DNA of 39,139 nt from Bryobacteraceae bacterium (GTDB lineage Bacteria; Acidobacteriota; Terriglobia; Bryobacterales; Bryobacteraceae): the NCBI GenBank assembly GCA_019748195.1, contig JAIEPW010000132.1, positions 1 through 39,139 on the forward strand, written 5' to 3'. Shown here piece by piece: positions 7,697 to 16,815 of the stretch; within the stretch, counting starts at the first letter, position 1, and each line of letters opens with the position of its first letter. The notes beneath the pieces are model-generated. The model did no database searches and was not told where the DNA came from. It saw only the letters and a program-made list of their open reading frames with translations. A program made the position numbers and the translations under genes.

Positions 7697-8922
7697 TTCT
7701 TCTCCAGTTCGCGGGCCAGCAGATCCAGGAACAAGCCGACGTCGGTCACGACGCCGATGGCCTGACCGGTGCCGCGATCGCTGACCTTGGTGGCGACGGC
7801 GGGGTTGATATCGACGCACACGATCTTGACCCAGCTCGGCAGCATGTTGCCGACCGCGATGGAATGAAGCATGGAGCTGAGGCACAGTACGATTCCGGCG
7901 CCCCGCAGGTGCGCGGCATAGGCGTCCTGGGCGAGGTTCATGTCGGTGATGGTGTCGGGCAGGGGACCATCGTCGCGGAGGCTTCCGGCGAGCACGAAGG
8001 GCACGCCCGCCTTCACGCACTCATACATCACGCCCGTGGTGAGCCGCCCCGCCGCCACCGCCTCCGGGATCGACCCGGCCTGGTAAATCGCGTTGATGGC
8101 GCGCATGTGATTGCGATGCCCGTGTTCCTCCAGGCGGCCGTCGCTCTGGCGGACCCCAAGGGAAGTTCCGAGCAGCGCCGCTTCGATGTCGTGCACGGCG
8201 AGCGCATTGCCGGCGAGCACGGAACTGACCCAGCCGCCGCGGATCAGTCGGATCATGGCCTGCGCGCCGCCGGTGTGAACCACCACGGGTCCCGCGACGA
8301 ACACCAGCTTCTGCCCGGCATCGCGCACCTGCTCCATCAGGCGGGCGGTTTGCCGCACCGCGGTCTCCACCTGACGTTCCGAGGAGATCTCGTTGGACAT
8401 GAACGCGAACGACAAGCGGTCGCGTTCCTTGGCCTCGGGGATGACGCGGATGCCGCGCATGCCCGCCACCACGGGATCGCCCGCGCGCAGGTCGCGAAGG
8501 CGGCGGCACACAGCCCTGCCGTCGCGCACAACGATTACCGCGTCCATGCGCTGGTTCTCCGCCTGCACCCATTTGCCCTCATGGCGGACGAAAGTGCGCT
8601 GATTGGTGGTGGAATAGAAGTCATCCGGCGCGCAGCGGTCCTTCTCAACGATCTTCAGGTCGGCATCGCCGCCGTGGACCGGGCTGCAACCGAGCTTCAG
8701 CAACTGCCCCAGCAGTAGCTCCATGTCGTGCGCCGACCCCGTTTCCACTTTCAGCCGCAGATGGGAGGGGTCGCTGTTGGTCTTGCCGATGCGGAACTGC
8801 TCCACTTCGAAGCGCCCGCTGTATTCGACCACGGCGTCAAAAATGCGCTCCATGATGTGGGAGTCGATCAGGTGGCCTTCCGCCTCGACCACTTCCTGGA
8901 AGGAGGCCCGGATATCATTCAT
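7693..8922 (-). CDS. TIGR00300-like LOR/SDH protein, possible ornithine cyclodeaminase
   Basis: This 409-residue protein matches the 'LOR/SDH bifunctional enzyme conserved domain' family (TIGR00300). An N-terminal domain (about 1-105) contains HLIDSHIMERIFDAVVEYSGRFEVEQFRIGKTNSDPS and a VHGGDADL segment. A C-terminal Rossmann-like domain has FVAGPVVVHTGGAQAMIRLI, VLAGNALAVHDIEAALLGTSLG and IVCVDINPAVATKVSDRGTGQAIGVVTDVG. Archaeal members and the C-terminal half of the cyanobacterial arginine dihydrolase AgrE/ArgZ are reported to convert ornithine to proline. That activity is only a hypothesis here. The start at 8922 is 13 bases after the MFS stop, and its TGA overlaps the queF ATG. No dihydrolase domain is fused. 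Confidence 0.85.
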   Translation of the reverse strand: MNDIRASFQEVVEAEGHLIDSHIMERIFDAVVEYSGRFEVEQFRIGKTNSDPSHLRLKVETGSAHDMELLLGQLLKLGCSPVHGGDADLKIVEKDRCAPDDFYSTTNQRTFVRHEGKWVQAENQRMDAVIVVRDGRAVCRRLRDLRAGDPVVAGMRGIRVIPEAKERDRLSFAFMSNEISSERQVETAVRQTARLMEQVRDAGQKLVFVAGPVVVHTGGAQAMIRLIRGGWVSSVLAGNALAVHDIEAALLGTSLGVRQSDGRLEEHGHRNHMRAINAIYQAGSIPEAVAAGRLTTGVMYECVKAGVPFVLAGSLRDDGPLPDTITDMNLAQDAYAAHLRGAGIVLCLSSMLHSIAVGNMLPSWVKIVCVDINPAVATKVSDRGTGQAIGVVTDVGLFLDLLARELEKK

Positions 8923-8935
8923 AAGGGGTTCTGTT

Positions 8936-10282
8936 TCAGTGTGGCACACCGGCTTCGCGGTGCGCCTCCTTAGCCGCCCGGCCGACATCCACGCGGGTGA
9001 GCACGATGGCGCCGGCGATGAAGAAGACCAGCAGGGTCAGGATCGCCAGGCGGTAGTTACCCGTATAGGTGAGCGCCAGCCCGAAAATCAGCGGGCACAA
9101 CCAGCTCGTGCCCTTGTCCGAGATCTCGTAGAGCGAGAAGTATTCGCCTTCCTTGCCGGGCGGAATCATCAAGGAGAACAGAGACCGGCTGAGCGCCTGG
9201 CTTCCGCCCATGACGATGCCCACGATCGCCGCCATGACGAAGAACTCGGCGGTGGTCTTGACGAAGAAGTACATGGACGCCACCACGCCGATCCAAAGCG
9301 CCAGCGCCACCAGGACCGCGCGCTTGGCCGTGATCCGCGCCGCCAGCCAGTTGAACGCCATCGCGCCCCCGAAGGCCACGAATTGCACCATCAGGATCGC
9401 CAGCGTTAGTGAACTGAGCGGGATTTTGAGTTCGTCGTTGCCGAACTGGCTGGCCAGCGAGATGACGGTCTGGATCGCGTCGTTGTACAGCGTGTACGCC
9501 ACCAGAAAGAGCAAGGTTTGGGGGAACAGCCGCAGGCTCGCCAGGGTGCGGAACAACTGCAGGAAGCCGATGGTCAGCAGGTGCTGGCCGCGATCCAGGC
9601 GAAGGGGTCCCGGGCGATTGCGAAGAGTGAGCAGAGCGGGAATCGTGAAGGCGGCCCACCACGCGCCCGCCGACGCGAGGCTGATCCGCACCGCCATGCC
9701 TTCCGAGATTCCATAGGACTGCGCGTTGGTGTAGAGCGCGAGGTTCAGCGCCAGCAGGAGGCCGCCGCCGAGATATCCGAGGCCCCAGCCCCGGCTGGAC
9801 ACCGCGTCGCGCTCCTCGGGCGGCGCGATCTCGGGCAGAAACGAGTTGTACACCACCAGCGCGGAGCCGAACATCACGTTGGAGATCAGGAACAGGATGC
9901 CGCCCAGGGCCCAGTCGGCGTCTTTCAAGGTGAACATGGCGATGGTCGCGCCCGCGCCGGTGAGCGCGGTCGCGCCCAGGATCTCGCGTTTGCGCCGCCC
10001 GTAGTCGGCAATCGCGCCGATCACCGGCATCACAAAAGCCTGCATCACCACGGAGAGGCTCACCAGGTAACCCCACAGCGCTCGCGGATCGGTCTTGATG
10101 CCCAGAGGATAAATGAAGCCGTCGTCACCGGCGCCCGCCTTGGCCAGCGCCGTCAGGTAGGGACCCAGGAACAGCGTCACAACCGTGGTGGAGAAGGCGG
10201 AATTCGCGAAATCGTAGGCGTACCACCCGCGCTGCTCGCGCTTGCTGTAAACCGGAACATCCACCGCGGCGGGGGAGCTCAT
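8936..10282 (-). CDS. UMF1-type MFS transporter
   Basis: This is a 448-residue inner-membrane protein with about twelve hydrophobic helices. The N-terminal GWYAYDFANSAFSTTVVTLFLGPYL is the signature of the UMF1/Atg22-like MFS branch. SVVMQAFVMPVIGAIADYGRRKREILG is the MFS loop 2-3 motif. The Atg22 branch in fungi exports amino acids from the vacuole; the bacterial substrates are not established. The start ATG at 10282 overlaps the aas stop as ATGA. Sitting between an acyltransferase/acyl-ACP ligase and an ornithine-type enzyme, it could move an amino-acid-like or lipid-related compound, but this is speculation. Confidence 0.88.
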   Translation of the reverse strand: MSSPAAVDVPVYSKREQRGWYAYDFANSAFSTTVVTLFLGPYLTALAKAGAGDDGFIYPLGIKTDPRALWGYLVSLSVVMQAFVMPVIGAIADYGRRKREILGATALTGAGATIAMFTLKDADWALGGILFLISNVMFGSALVVYNSFLPEIAPPEERDAVSSRGWGLGYLGGGLLLALNLALYTNAQSYGISEGMAVRISLASAGAWWAAFTIPALLTLRNRPGPLRLDRGQHLLTIGFLQLFRTLASLRLFPQTLLFLVAYTLYNDAIQTVISLASQFGNDELKIPLSSLTLAILMVQFVAFGGAMAFNWLAARITAKRAVLVALALWIGVVASMYFFVKTTAEFFVMAAIVGIVMGGSQALSRSLFSLMIPPGKEGEYFSLYEISDKGTSWLCPLIFGLALTYTGNYRLAILTLLVFFIAGAIVLTRVDVGRAAKEAHREAGVPH

Positions 10283-12429
10283 TGCGTCACCAGTTCCTGA
10301 AGCATCGCGGCCAGCGTGACGTAATCCTTCTTGCCGTTGCCGAGCAGCGGGATCTTATCCACGTGAACGACGCGGCGCGGCACGGCGAGCTCGGCCGCGC
10401 CCATCGCGCGGGCCGCGCTCACCAGTTGTTCGCGTTTCAATTCCTTGTCCTGGGTGAGCAGCACGATCATTTCACCCCGGTTGGCGTCCTTGATCGCCAC
10501 CGCGCCGTGAAGCTGTTTCGGGGAGGCCGCCTCGGCGATCTTCTCCGGCATCTCCAGCGAGACCATCTCGCCCGCCACCTTGGCGAAACGCTTCAGCCGC
10601 CCCTGCATGCGCACCACGCCGTCCCCGTCCACGGTCACGATGTCGCCCGTGTCGTACCAGCCTTCGCCGAACTCAGGCGAGGAGGGTTTTTCGAGCACGC
10701 CCGGATTGGACTCGCGCAGATAGCCGAGCATCACGTTGGGGCCGCGGACCACCAGCGATCCGCCCTCCTCGATGCCCTCCACCTTACGGATGCGGTACTC
10801 CATCCGGGGCATGAATTCGCCCAGCGTTCCGGGGTAATTGGCCATCGGCACGCTGGCGGAGATCACGGGGGCGCATTCGGTTGCGCCGTAGCCCTCGAAG
10901 ATGCGCACTCCGAACTTCTGCTGATAGACGTTGCGCGTTTCCTCGGCAAGCTTCTCCGCTCCGGTCACCAACAGGCGCAGGTTGTAGAAATCATAGGGAT
11001 GCGCGTACTTCGCGTAGTTCGCCAGAAAGGTATTGGTGGAGAAGAGAATGGAGCAATCGCGGTCATAAACCATTTCCGGCACAATGCGGTAGTGCAGCGG
11101 TGAGGGATAAAAGAACACCCGCGTACCGTTGATGACCGGGAGGATGGTGCCGATGGTGATCCCGAAGGAGTGGAACATCGGCAGCGCTGTCATGATCTTG
11201 TCGGAGGGCCGCACGTCGACTACCGAGAACAACTGATGAACGTTGCTGAGCAGGTTGTCATGGCTCAGGACGACGCCCTTCGGCTTGCCCTCGGACCCGG
11301 AGGTGAAAAGGATCACGGCCGGCTGAGAGGGGTTCTGGGGGCGCATCACCGCGCGCGGGAATCGCAGGGCGAACAGCATCAGCCAGAGCTTGTCGCCCAG
11401 CGAGAATTGCGGGCGCAGGTCTTCCAGGTAGAGAATTCGGAACTCCTTGGACAGCGGCTCCACCAGTTTTTCCAGCCTCGCCTTCTCCACGAACGCGCGC
11501 GAGGTGAAGATCGTTTTCACCTGCGCGGCGCGGCATGCGCTGGTGACCCCTTGCACGCCGGCCGTATAATTCAGCATCGCCGGCACGCGCCGGAAGCAGT
11601 GCAGGCCTAGAAACAGGTACAGGTTCGCGCCGGCGTTCGGCATCATCACGCCGGCGGTTTCGCCTTCAGCGGTGTGCTTGGACGCCAGGCGTCCCAGCGC
11701 CAGACTCGCCTTCAGCATGTGGCCGTAGGTCTCCGGGATCATGCGCACGTCCTCGATCATCACCCGCCCGCGCCCGTGGCGATCCACGGCGTCCAGCAGC
11801 GCTTCGAACACCGTCTGCCTGGGACGCGCGTCGAAATTCGCCTGCTGCATCACGCGCCGCAACCGCTCGCTCGCCTTGCGCCGCCGCTCCCGCGCCGTGC
11901 GCGCTTCCGGCATCTCGATCTTCTCCGGCGGCAGGATGGTCATGGTGATCTTCGGAAACCACCGCTTCGGAAAGTCGCCCTTCATCCGGCTGAAATAGCT
12001 GAATCGGGGCCCTTCCAGATGCACCGGGAGCACCTTCGCGCCCGATTTCGCGGCGGCGAACGCCGGGCCGTCGTAGATTTTCATCTGGCTGCCGGTCACC
12101 GTAATGCGGCCTTCCGGGAAGATGCAGACATGCTCGCCCGCCTCCAGCATCGCGATCACCTGCTTCATCACCAGCGGGGAGGTGGTGTCCACTTCCTTGT
12201 AGCGGATCACCGGCAGCAGATACTTGAAGGGCGCCTTGCGAGCGATGGTGGTGTGCACCAGCCACACCGGCTCTACCGGAAGGAAAGTGCCGAGGATGAT
12301 CCCGTCCAGGAAGGACTGATGGTTGGGCACGATCAACAGCTTGCCGTCGTGCGGGGCGTCTCCTTTCACTTCCACGCGAAACAGGAGGCGCAGAACCCAG
12401 CCGACGATAACCTGCAGGATCGAGTACAC
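10279..12429 (-). CDS. aas: Aas-like acyltransferase / acyl-ACP synthetase fusion
   Basis: This is a 716-residue two-domain protein. The N-terminal PlsC-type acyltransferase (about 1-200) has the HX4D motif in NHQSFLDG (H37, D42) and FPEGR at 104-108. The C-terminal part (about 215-716) is an AMP-forming ligase with ILFTSGSEGKPKG near 372, FEGYGATECAPVIS and WYDTGDIVTVDGDG. Aas reacylates lysophosphatidylethanolamine and activates fatty acids onto ACP in membrane lipid turnover. The length matches the fused E. coli-type enzyme. The start is GTG at 12429, with no well-spaced Shine-Dalgarno. It is the first gene of the operon and its TGA overlaps the MFS start. Confidence 0.92.
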   Translation of the reverse strand: MYSILQVIVGWVLRLLFRVEVKGDAPHDGKLLIVPNHQSFLDGIILGTFLPVEPVWLVHTTIARKAPFKYLLPVIRYKEVDTTSPLVMKQVIAMLEAGEHVCIFPEGRITVTGSQMKIYDGPAFAAAKSGAKVLPVHLEGPRFSYFSRMKGDFPKRWFPKITMTILPPEKIEMPEARTARERRRKASERLRRVMQQANFDARPRQTVFEALLDAVDRHGRGRVMIEDVRMIPETYGHMLKASLALGRLASKHTAEGETAGVMMPNAGANLYLFLGLHCFRRVPAMLNYTAGVQGVTSACRAAQVKTIFTSRAFVEKARLEKLVEPLSKEFRILYLEDLRPQFSLGDKLWLMLFALRFPRAVMRPQNPSQPAVILFTSGSEGKPKGVVLSHDNLLSNVHQLFSVVDVRPSDKIMTALPMFHSFGITIGTILPVINGTRVFFYPSPLHYRIVPEMVYDRDCSILFSTNTFLANYAKYAHPYDFYNLRLLVTGAEKLAEETRNVYQQKFGVRIFEGYGATECAPVISASVPMANYPGTLGEFMPRMEYRIRKVEGIEEGGSLVVRGPNVMLGYLRESNPGVLEKPSSPEFGEGWYDTGDIVTVDGDGVVRMQGRLKRFAKVAGEMVSLEMPEKIAEAASPKQLHGAVAIKDANRGEMIVLLTQDKELKREQLVSAARAMGAAELAVPRRVVHVDKIPLLGNGKKDYVTLAAMLQELVTQ

Positions 12430-12449
12430 CCCGCTATTCTACTGATTGA

Positions 12450-12470
12450 GGCGGCCGTTGGCTTGCCGCC
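12450..12470 (-). terminator. Short GC hairpin between the PQQ dehydrogenase and aas
   Basis: GGCGGC (12450-12455) pairs with GCCGCC (12465-12470) around a nine-base loop, in the 47-base gap after the PQQ dehydrogenase stop. No U-tract follows on the minus strand, so termination would be weak or factor-dependent. Confidence 0.3.
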
Positions 12471-12476
12471 TTTGCA

Positions 12477-14303
12477 CTATTCCACCCCGAACGCGAGCAG
12501 GACGTTCCCCGCAACTCCGCCCCAGTTGGCGTAGCCGGAGTTCACGAAAACCATGCCCCCCGCGATCGCCGGACCCGCGGCATCCAGCGATCCGCCGCGG
12601 CCCGGAATGCCGTTCACAGTCGGGTACTCGCGGATGGTGTTGAACTCCCACAGAATCTTGCCGTCGCGCGTCGAGTAGGCGCGCAGGCGCCCATCCACCG
12701 ACCCCGAAAACAAGACGCCCGGCATCGCCGACACGGCCTGCGACTGCGCCGGCGAGCAATTCTCGCGGTCCGCGGGGCAGGGAACTGGGGGAGCGTGCCA
12801 TAGCTGTTCCCCGGTGGCGATGCGGAACGCCCAAACGCCTCCGCCTTTGCTGGGATCGGCGATCCGGCGGCGCATCTGCGCGTCGCGGGGCGTCAACCGA
12901 ACGTCGGACAGAGCGGCGTAAACGTTCTCGCCGTCGGCCGCGACCCCCCACTCGATGCCCCCCAGCGTTCCGCCCGTGCCAATTCTGCGAGTCCACAGGA
13001 GCTTGCCCCCGTTGTCCGGATCGAGGGCGTGCACTTCGCCCGACTTCTGTCCGAAAACGATCACCCGCTTACCGTTTTTCAGATCCACCAGAACCGGCGA
13101 GTTGCCGATGTCGTGATCCGGTCCGGCGTTCTCCGGGCAGTTCGGACCTCCGGTGGTGCAAGCGATGTTCCAGGGATCTCCGCCCTTGGTCATCTGCGAA
13201 ATCCACAGAATCTTCCCCGTCTCCAGGTCGGTAGCGATGACGCTGTCCGAAGTGCCAGTGGGCGGATTCGAATGGTTGTTCCCGGTGCCGAAGTACAGCG
13301 CGTTACGCTTCGGGTCAACGGTAGGCGAGTTCCACACGCTTGCGCCCGATGGGCCCATGATGTTGACCCCGGCCTTGGTTTGCCCGATCACCTTGGGTTC
13401 CTCGGTCACCGTCCGCGTCTTCCACAGGATGCGTCCGGTGGCCGCATCCAGCGCAACCACCGCGCCCGAGTACTTGCAGCACTCGTACTTGGGGTTCGCG
13501 GATGGCCCGTCCTCCAGCGAAGAGATCGGAACGTAGATCCGGTTGGCTTGATACTTGGGCGCGCCGGTGATCCGCGACACCGGCATGTCGTCCGTCTTCG
13601 TTTTCCACTTCATCTCGCCCGTGGACGCGTCGAGCGCGTAAACGTTGGTCCGGCCGTCGCCCACAAACGCGAGCCAGCGATCCACTCCGTCGGGCTTGGC
13701 GATCGTGATCGCCGCGCGCACCGAGCTCTCGGTCTTGAACTCCCACAGGATGCAGCCCGTCTTGGCGTCCAGCGATTGCACCTGCCGCCCGCCGATGAAC
13801 ACGCGCCCGCCGACGATCACCGGCTGCATGTTCATGCTGACCGCGCCGGGAAACGCGAATGCCCATTTCAGCTTCAGCTTGGGCACATCCTCCGGCTTCA
13901 ATCCGGGGCGCGGCTGATAGCGGGAGTTGGATATGTCGACGCCCCAGCCGTTCCACGACGGTTCCCGGAACGGATCCCTCATGTCTCCGGGCGGGGCCTT
14001 GCAGAACGCGTCGCGAGGCGTCACCGGTTCGGAACCGATCTTGCGCCCCGCCAGGAACTCCGCCACGGCCGCCCGCTCCGCCGCGCTCAGGCTCGCGGCC
14101 TGCATCTGCATCACGCCGCTGTTCAGCGATTGCAGGATCAGTTCCGGCGACATCCGCGCGATGGTGGATCGCTGCGGCATGCGATCCACATTGCTTTGCT
14201 CATGACAAATGGCGCACGCCTTGCGATACACCGCCGCGCCATCCGGCGCCTGCGCGTGTACGCCAACGGCCGGCAGAATGGCCCAATACAGAACGCGTCT
14301 CAT
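12477..14303 (-). CDS. PQQ-dependent dehydrogenase with N-terminal cytochrome c domain
   Basis: This protein of about 608 residues is exported. Residues 1-19 (MRRVLYWAILPAVGVHAQA) form a signal peptide ending in AQA. A single haem-binding motif, CAICH, lies at 30-34, with a small cytochrome c domain to about 90. An eight-bladed PQQ propeller follows, with repeated 'W' blade motifs such as GRILWKTRT, GKILWISQM, GKLLWTRRI and GKILWEFNT. The order haem then propeller resembles polyvinyl-alcohol-dehydrogenase-like quinoproteins rather than methanol dehydrogenase. It would oxidise an alcohol in the periplasm and pass electrons through its haem. The start at 14303 is preferred for the signal peptide; an ATG six codons upstream (14321) is also open. 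It is divergent from the flavoprotein gene. Confidence 0.87.
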   Translation of the reverse strand: MRRVLYWAILPAVGVHAQAPDGAAVYRKACAICHEQSNVDRMPQRSTIARMSPELILQSLNSGVMQMQAASLSAAERAAVAEFLAGRKIGSEPVTPRDAFCKAPPGDMRDPFREPSWNGWGVDISNSRYQPRPGLKPEDVPKLKLKWAFAFPGAVSMNMQPVIVGGRVFIGGRQVQSLDAKTGCILWEFKTESSVRAAITIAKPDGVDRWLAFVGDGRTNVYALDASTGEMKWKTKTDDMPVSRITGAPKYQANRIYVPISSLEDGPSANPKYECCKYSGAVVALDAATGRILWKTRTVTEEPKVIGQTKAGVNIMGPSGASVWNSPTVDPKRNALYFGTGNNHSNPPTGTSDSVIATDLETGKILWISQMTKGGDPWNIACTTGGPNCPENAGPDHDIGNSPVLVDLKNGKRVIVFGQKSGEVHALDPDNGGKLLWTRRIGTGGTLGGIEWGVAADGENVYAALSDVRLTPRDAQMRRRIADPSKGGGVWAFRIATGEQLWHAPPVPCPADRENCSPAQSQAVSAMPGVLFSGSVDGRLRAYSTRDGKILWEFNTIREYPTVNGIPGRGGSLDAAGPAIAGGMVFVNSGYANWGGVAGNVLLAFGVE

Positions 14304-14368
14304 GATTTTGGGGTCCAGCATATCTCATGCCGGGCTGAGGAGAGGGGCATCATGAGACGATCGGGGGA

Positions 14369-15535
14369 GTGACGTCCGACATCATCGTTTTGGGAGGCGG
14401 CGCGGCCGGGCTGTTTTTCGCTTTCCACGCCGCCCGGCGAGGGTTCGCCGTCGAGGTTCTGGAGCGGAACACCGAAACCGGCCGCAAGATCCTGATCTCC
14501 GGCGGTGGACGCTGCAACTTCACCAACACGGGAACCACCGCGGCTAACTTCCTTTCCGGCAATCCGCACTTCGCGAAATCCGCGCTGGCGCGCTACAGTC
14601 CCGCCGATTTCGTCGCGCTGATCGAGCGGCACGGCATCCGCTACCACGAAAAGAAGCTCGGCCAACTTTTCTGCGACGGCAGCGCCCGCGAGATCACCAA
14701 CATGCTGGACCTGGAATGCGCGGACGCTCGCGTGAAGGTCCGCGCTGGTTGCGAGATCCGCGCCGTCGAAGCCGGATTTCGGGTCGAGACTTCGCGGGGC
14801 GTGTTCGAGGCCCCGCGGCTGGTGGTCGCCACCGGCGGACTTTCGATCCCGAAGATCGGCGCAACCGGGCTCGGCTACCAGATCGCCTGCCAGTTCGGGC
14901 TGGAGGTGATTCCCACGCGGCCCGCGCTGGTCCCGCTGACGTTCGCCGAACAGGACCGCCGCCGCTGGTGCGACTTGGCCGGCGTGTCCATGGACTCAGT
15001 CGTGTCCGCGAATGGAACCAGCTTCCACGAGAAGGTGTTGTTCACGCACCGCGGGCTCAGCGGTCCGGCGATCCTGCAGATTTCCTCTTACTGGACTCCG
15101 GGACGCGAGCTCGAGCTCGACCTGCTTCCCGGGCTGGACCTGGAGGCCCTACTGCTGGAGCGCCGCGCAGCCGGTGATTCCGCCACCCTGCGCTCGATTG
15201 TCGCCGAGCATCTCCCGAAGCGTCTGGCCGACCGCTGGTTCGAGCTCCAGGCCGAGCCCGCTCCGGTCAGCCGCGCCGGCAACGCGGAGATCGCCGCGCT
15301 GGCGCGAGGGTTGCACTGCTGGACCTTGCATCCAGCGGGCACAGAAGGTTTCGCCAAGGCTGAAGTGACCGCGGGCGGTGTCTCCACCGCGGAGCTGTCG
15401 TCCAAGACCATGGAGGCGAAGCGCGTCCCGGGCCTGATCTTCATCGGCGAAGTGGTGGATGTAACCGGCTGGCTCGGCGGGTACAACTTTCAATGGGCCT
15501 GGTCGTCCGCCTTCGCCGCCGCGGAATGCCTGTAG
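14369..15535 (+). CDS. HI0933/YhiN-like FAD-dependent oxidoreductase
   Basis: This 388-residue flavoprotein carries the FAD dinucleotide-binding motif IIVLGGGAAGLFFAFHAARRG at residues 5-25. GRKILISGGGRCNFTN, VVATGGLSIPKIGATGLGY and the C-terminal GLIFIGEVVDVTGWLGGYNFQWAWSSA follow, all diagnostic of the HI0933/YhiN family. Members are annotated as aminoacetone oxidase-like or uncharacterised flavoproteins, and the reaction is not settled. The start is GTG at 14369, with a G-rich stretch directly against it rather than a spaced ribosome binding site. The downstream MFS gene begins only seven bases after the stop, which suggests co-transcription. Confidence 0.9.
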   Translation: MTSDIIVLGGGAAGLFFAFHAARRGFAVEVLERNTETGRKILISGGGRCNFTNTGTTAANFLSGNPHFAKSALARYSPADFVALIERHGIRYHEKKLGQLFCDGSAREITNMLDLECADARVKVRAGCEIRAVEAGFRVETSRGVFEAPRLVVATGGLSIPKIGATGLGYQIACQFGLEVIPTRPALVPLTFAEQDRRRWCDLAGVSMDSVVSANGTSFHEKVLFTHRGLSGPAILQISSYWTPGRELELDLLPGLDLEALLLERRAAGDSATLRSIVAEHLPKRLADRWFELQAEPAPVSRAGNAEIAALARGLHCWTLHPAGTEGFAKAEVTAGGVSTAELSSKTMEAKRVPGLIFIGEVVDVTGWLGGYNFQWAWSSAFAAAECL

Positions 15536-15542
15536 CCCATCT

Positions 15543-16745
15543 GTGTTACCTTCGAAAGATCCCCCCTTGGCCCTCACGGATACCAGTGTCAAAACTCCCG
15601 CGCTGCTGATGTTCGCGCTGGAAACCGCCGCGTTTCTTGTCTCGGCGGAAGCTCGCGTGATCGCGCCGCTGTTGCCCGCCATCTCCAACGATCTGAAGGT
15701 CACCATCGGACAGGCAGGCCTTTTGATCTCCGCCTACGCGGTCCCGTACGGGCTGTTTCAACTCGTCTACGGTCCCATCGCGGACCGCTACAACCGGCAG
15801 AAGGTGATGGGCTTCGCGCTTGGGTTGTTCTCGCTCGGCACGCTGATCTCCGGCTTCATGCCGGACCTCGCTTCGCTCTCGTTCATCCGCTTCGCTACGG
15901 GCGCGGCGGCGGCCGGGACTATCCCCGTCGCGCTGGCCTACATCGGCGACGCGGTTCCTTACGAACGCCGCCAGGCCGCGCTGGGCAAGCTGGTGGCGGC
16001 GGCCTCTCTCGGCGGCGTGCTCTCCGCGGCCATGGGCGGCATCATTGCCACGCTGGTGAGCTGGCGCTGGCTGTTCTGGATCTACGGCGCGGTATCGGTA
16101 GGCGCGTCCGTGCTCCTGCTGCGGATGCCTGCGGCTCCCAACCTGCACGCGCAGCCCGCGCGCTGGTTCGATCCGTACGCGGACATCTTCACCCAGGCCC
16201 GCGCCCGAGCGGTCGCTCTGTACGCGCTGGTGTTGTTCGAGGGGTTCGCCCTGCTGAGTACGCAGGGATTCCTCGGCGCCTATTTGTATGAGACGCACCA
16301 CCTAAGCTATGCGCTGATCGGCCTGTTGCTGATGCTGGGCGCGGTGGCGAGCACGATTACCGCGCGCTTCGTCGGCCGCATGGTGGCGCGCATCGGAGAG
16401 GCTTGGATGCTGCGCTCGGGTGGCGTGCTGCTGGCGCTGATGTACGTGCTGGTGCTCATCGAGCCGTACTGGATTTTCTTCCCGCTGGCAATGCTGGTGG
16501 GCGGCACCGGGTTTATTGTCGCCCACAGCACATTGCAGGCTCGGGCGACAGAGCTTCTCCCCGCGCGCCGCGGAACGGCCGTGGCGCTGTTCGCGTTTTC
16601 TCTGTTTGTGGGCGGCGGCTTCGGGACCTGGGTGGCCGGCATCGGGATCGAGCAGTTCGGCTACACCGCGTCGATGCTCGCGACGGCCGCGGTGGTGCTG
16701 GTGTTCGCGGGAATCGCCCCGCCGCTCGCGCTGCGGAAGGGGTAA
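15543..16745 (+). CDS. MFS transporter, drug-exporter-like (DHA1 type)
   Basis: This is a 400-residue integral membrane protein with about twelve hydrophobic segments. The loop 2-3 motif GPIADRYNRQKVMGFALG and the RFATGAAAAGTIPVALAYIGD segment of helix 4 are typical of MFS antiporters of the DHA1 kind. The ORF begins with GTG at 15543, seven bases after the flavoprotein stop. TTG at 15567 is an alternative, because the residues between are polar and not conserved-looking. The substrate is unknown. Proximity to the flavoprotein suggests a shared transcript but not a shared pathway. Confidence 0.87.
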   Translation: MLPSKDPPLALTDTSVKTPALLMFALETAAFLVSAEARVIAPLLPAISNDLKVTIGQAGLLISAYAVPYGLFQLVYGPIADRYNRQKVMGFALGLFSLGTLISGFMPDLASLSFIRFATGAAAAGTIPVALAYIGDAVPYERRQAALGKLVAAASLGGVLSAAMGGIIATLVSWRWLFWIYGAVSVGASVLLLRMPAAPNLHAQPARWFDPYADIFTQARARAVALYALVLFEGFALLSTQGFLGAYLYETHHLSYALIGLLLMLGAVASTITARFVGRMVARIGEAWMLRSGGVLLALMYVLVLIEPYWIFFPLAMLVGGTGFIVAHSTLQARATELLPARRGTAVALFAFSLFVGGGFGTWVAGIGIEQFGYTASMLATAAVVLVFAGIAPPLALRKG

Positions 16746-16776
16746 GGGAGCGGAGGGCGTGTTCCCGAAAAGCCAT

Positions 16777-16807
16777 CATATTAATTTTTCATGAGAAAAA
16801 CGGAGGA
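16777..16807 (+). promoter_or_regulatory. AT-rich patch, small hairpin and strong ribosome binding site before the 98-residue ORF
   Basis: In otherwise GC-rich DNA this short stretch is AT-rich. It includes TATTAA (-10-like), the inverted repeat TTTTTC/GAAAAA (16785-16790 and 16795-16800), and then GGAGGA at 16802-16807, eight bases before the GTG start. The ribosome binding site is clear. The promoter and the role of the hairpin are inference. Confidence 0.4.
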
Positions 16808-16815
16808 ATTCCGTA

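Noticed and set aside
13029-14372. 447-codon open frame antisense to the PQQ dehydrogenase
   Set aside because: It has an Arg/His/Gly-rich composition with no motif; the opposite strand has haem and propeller motifs.
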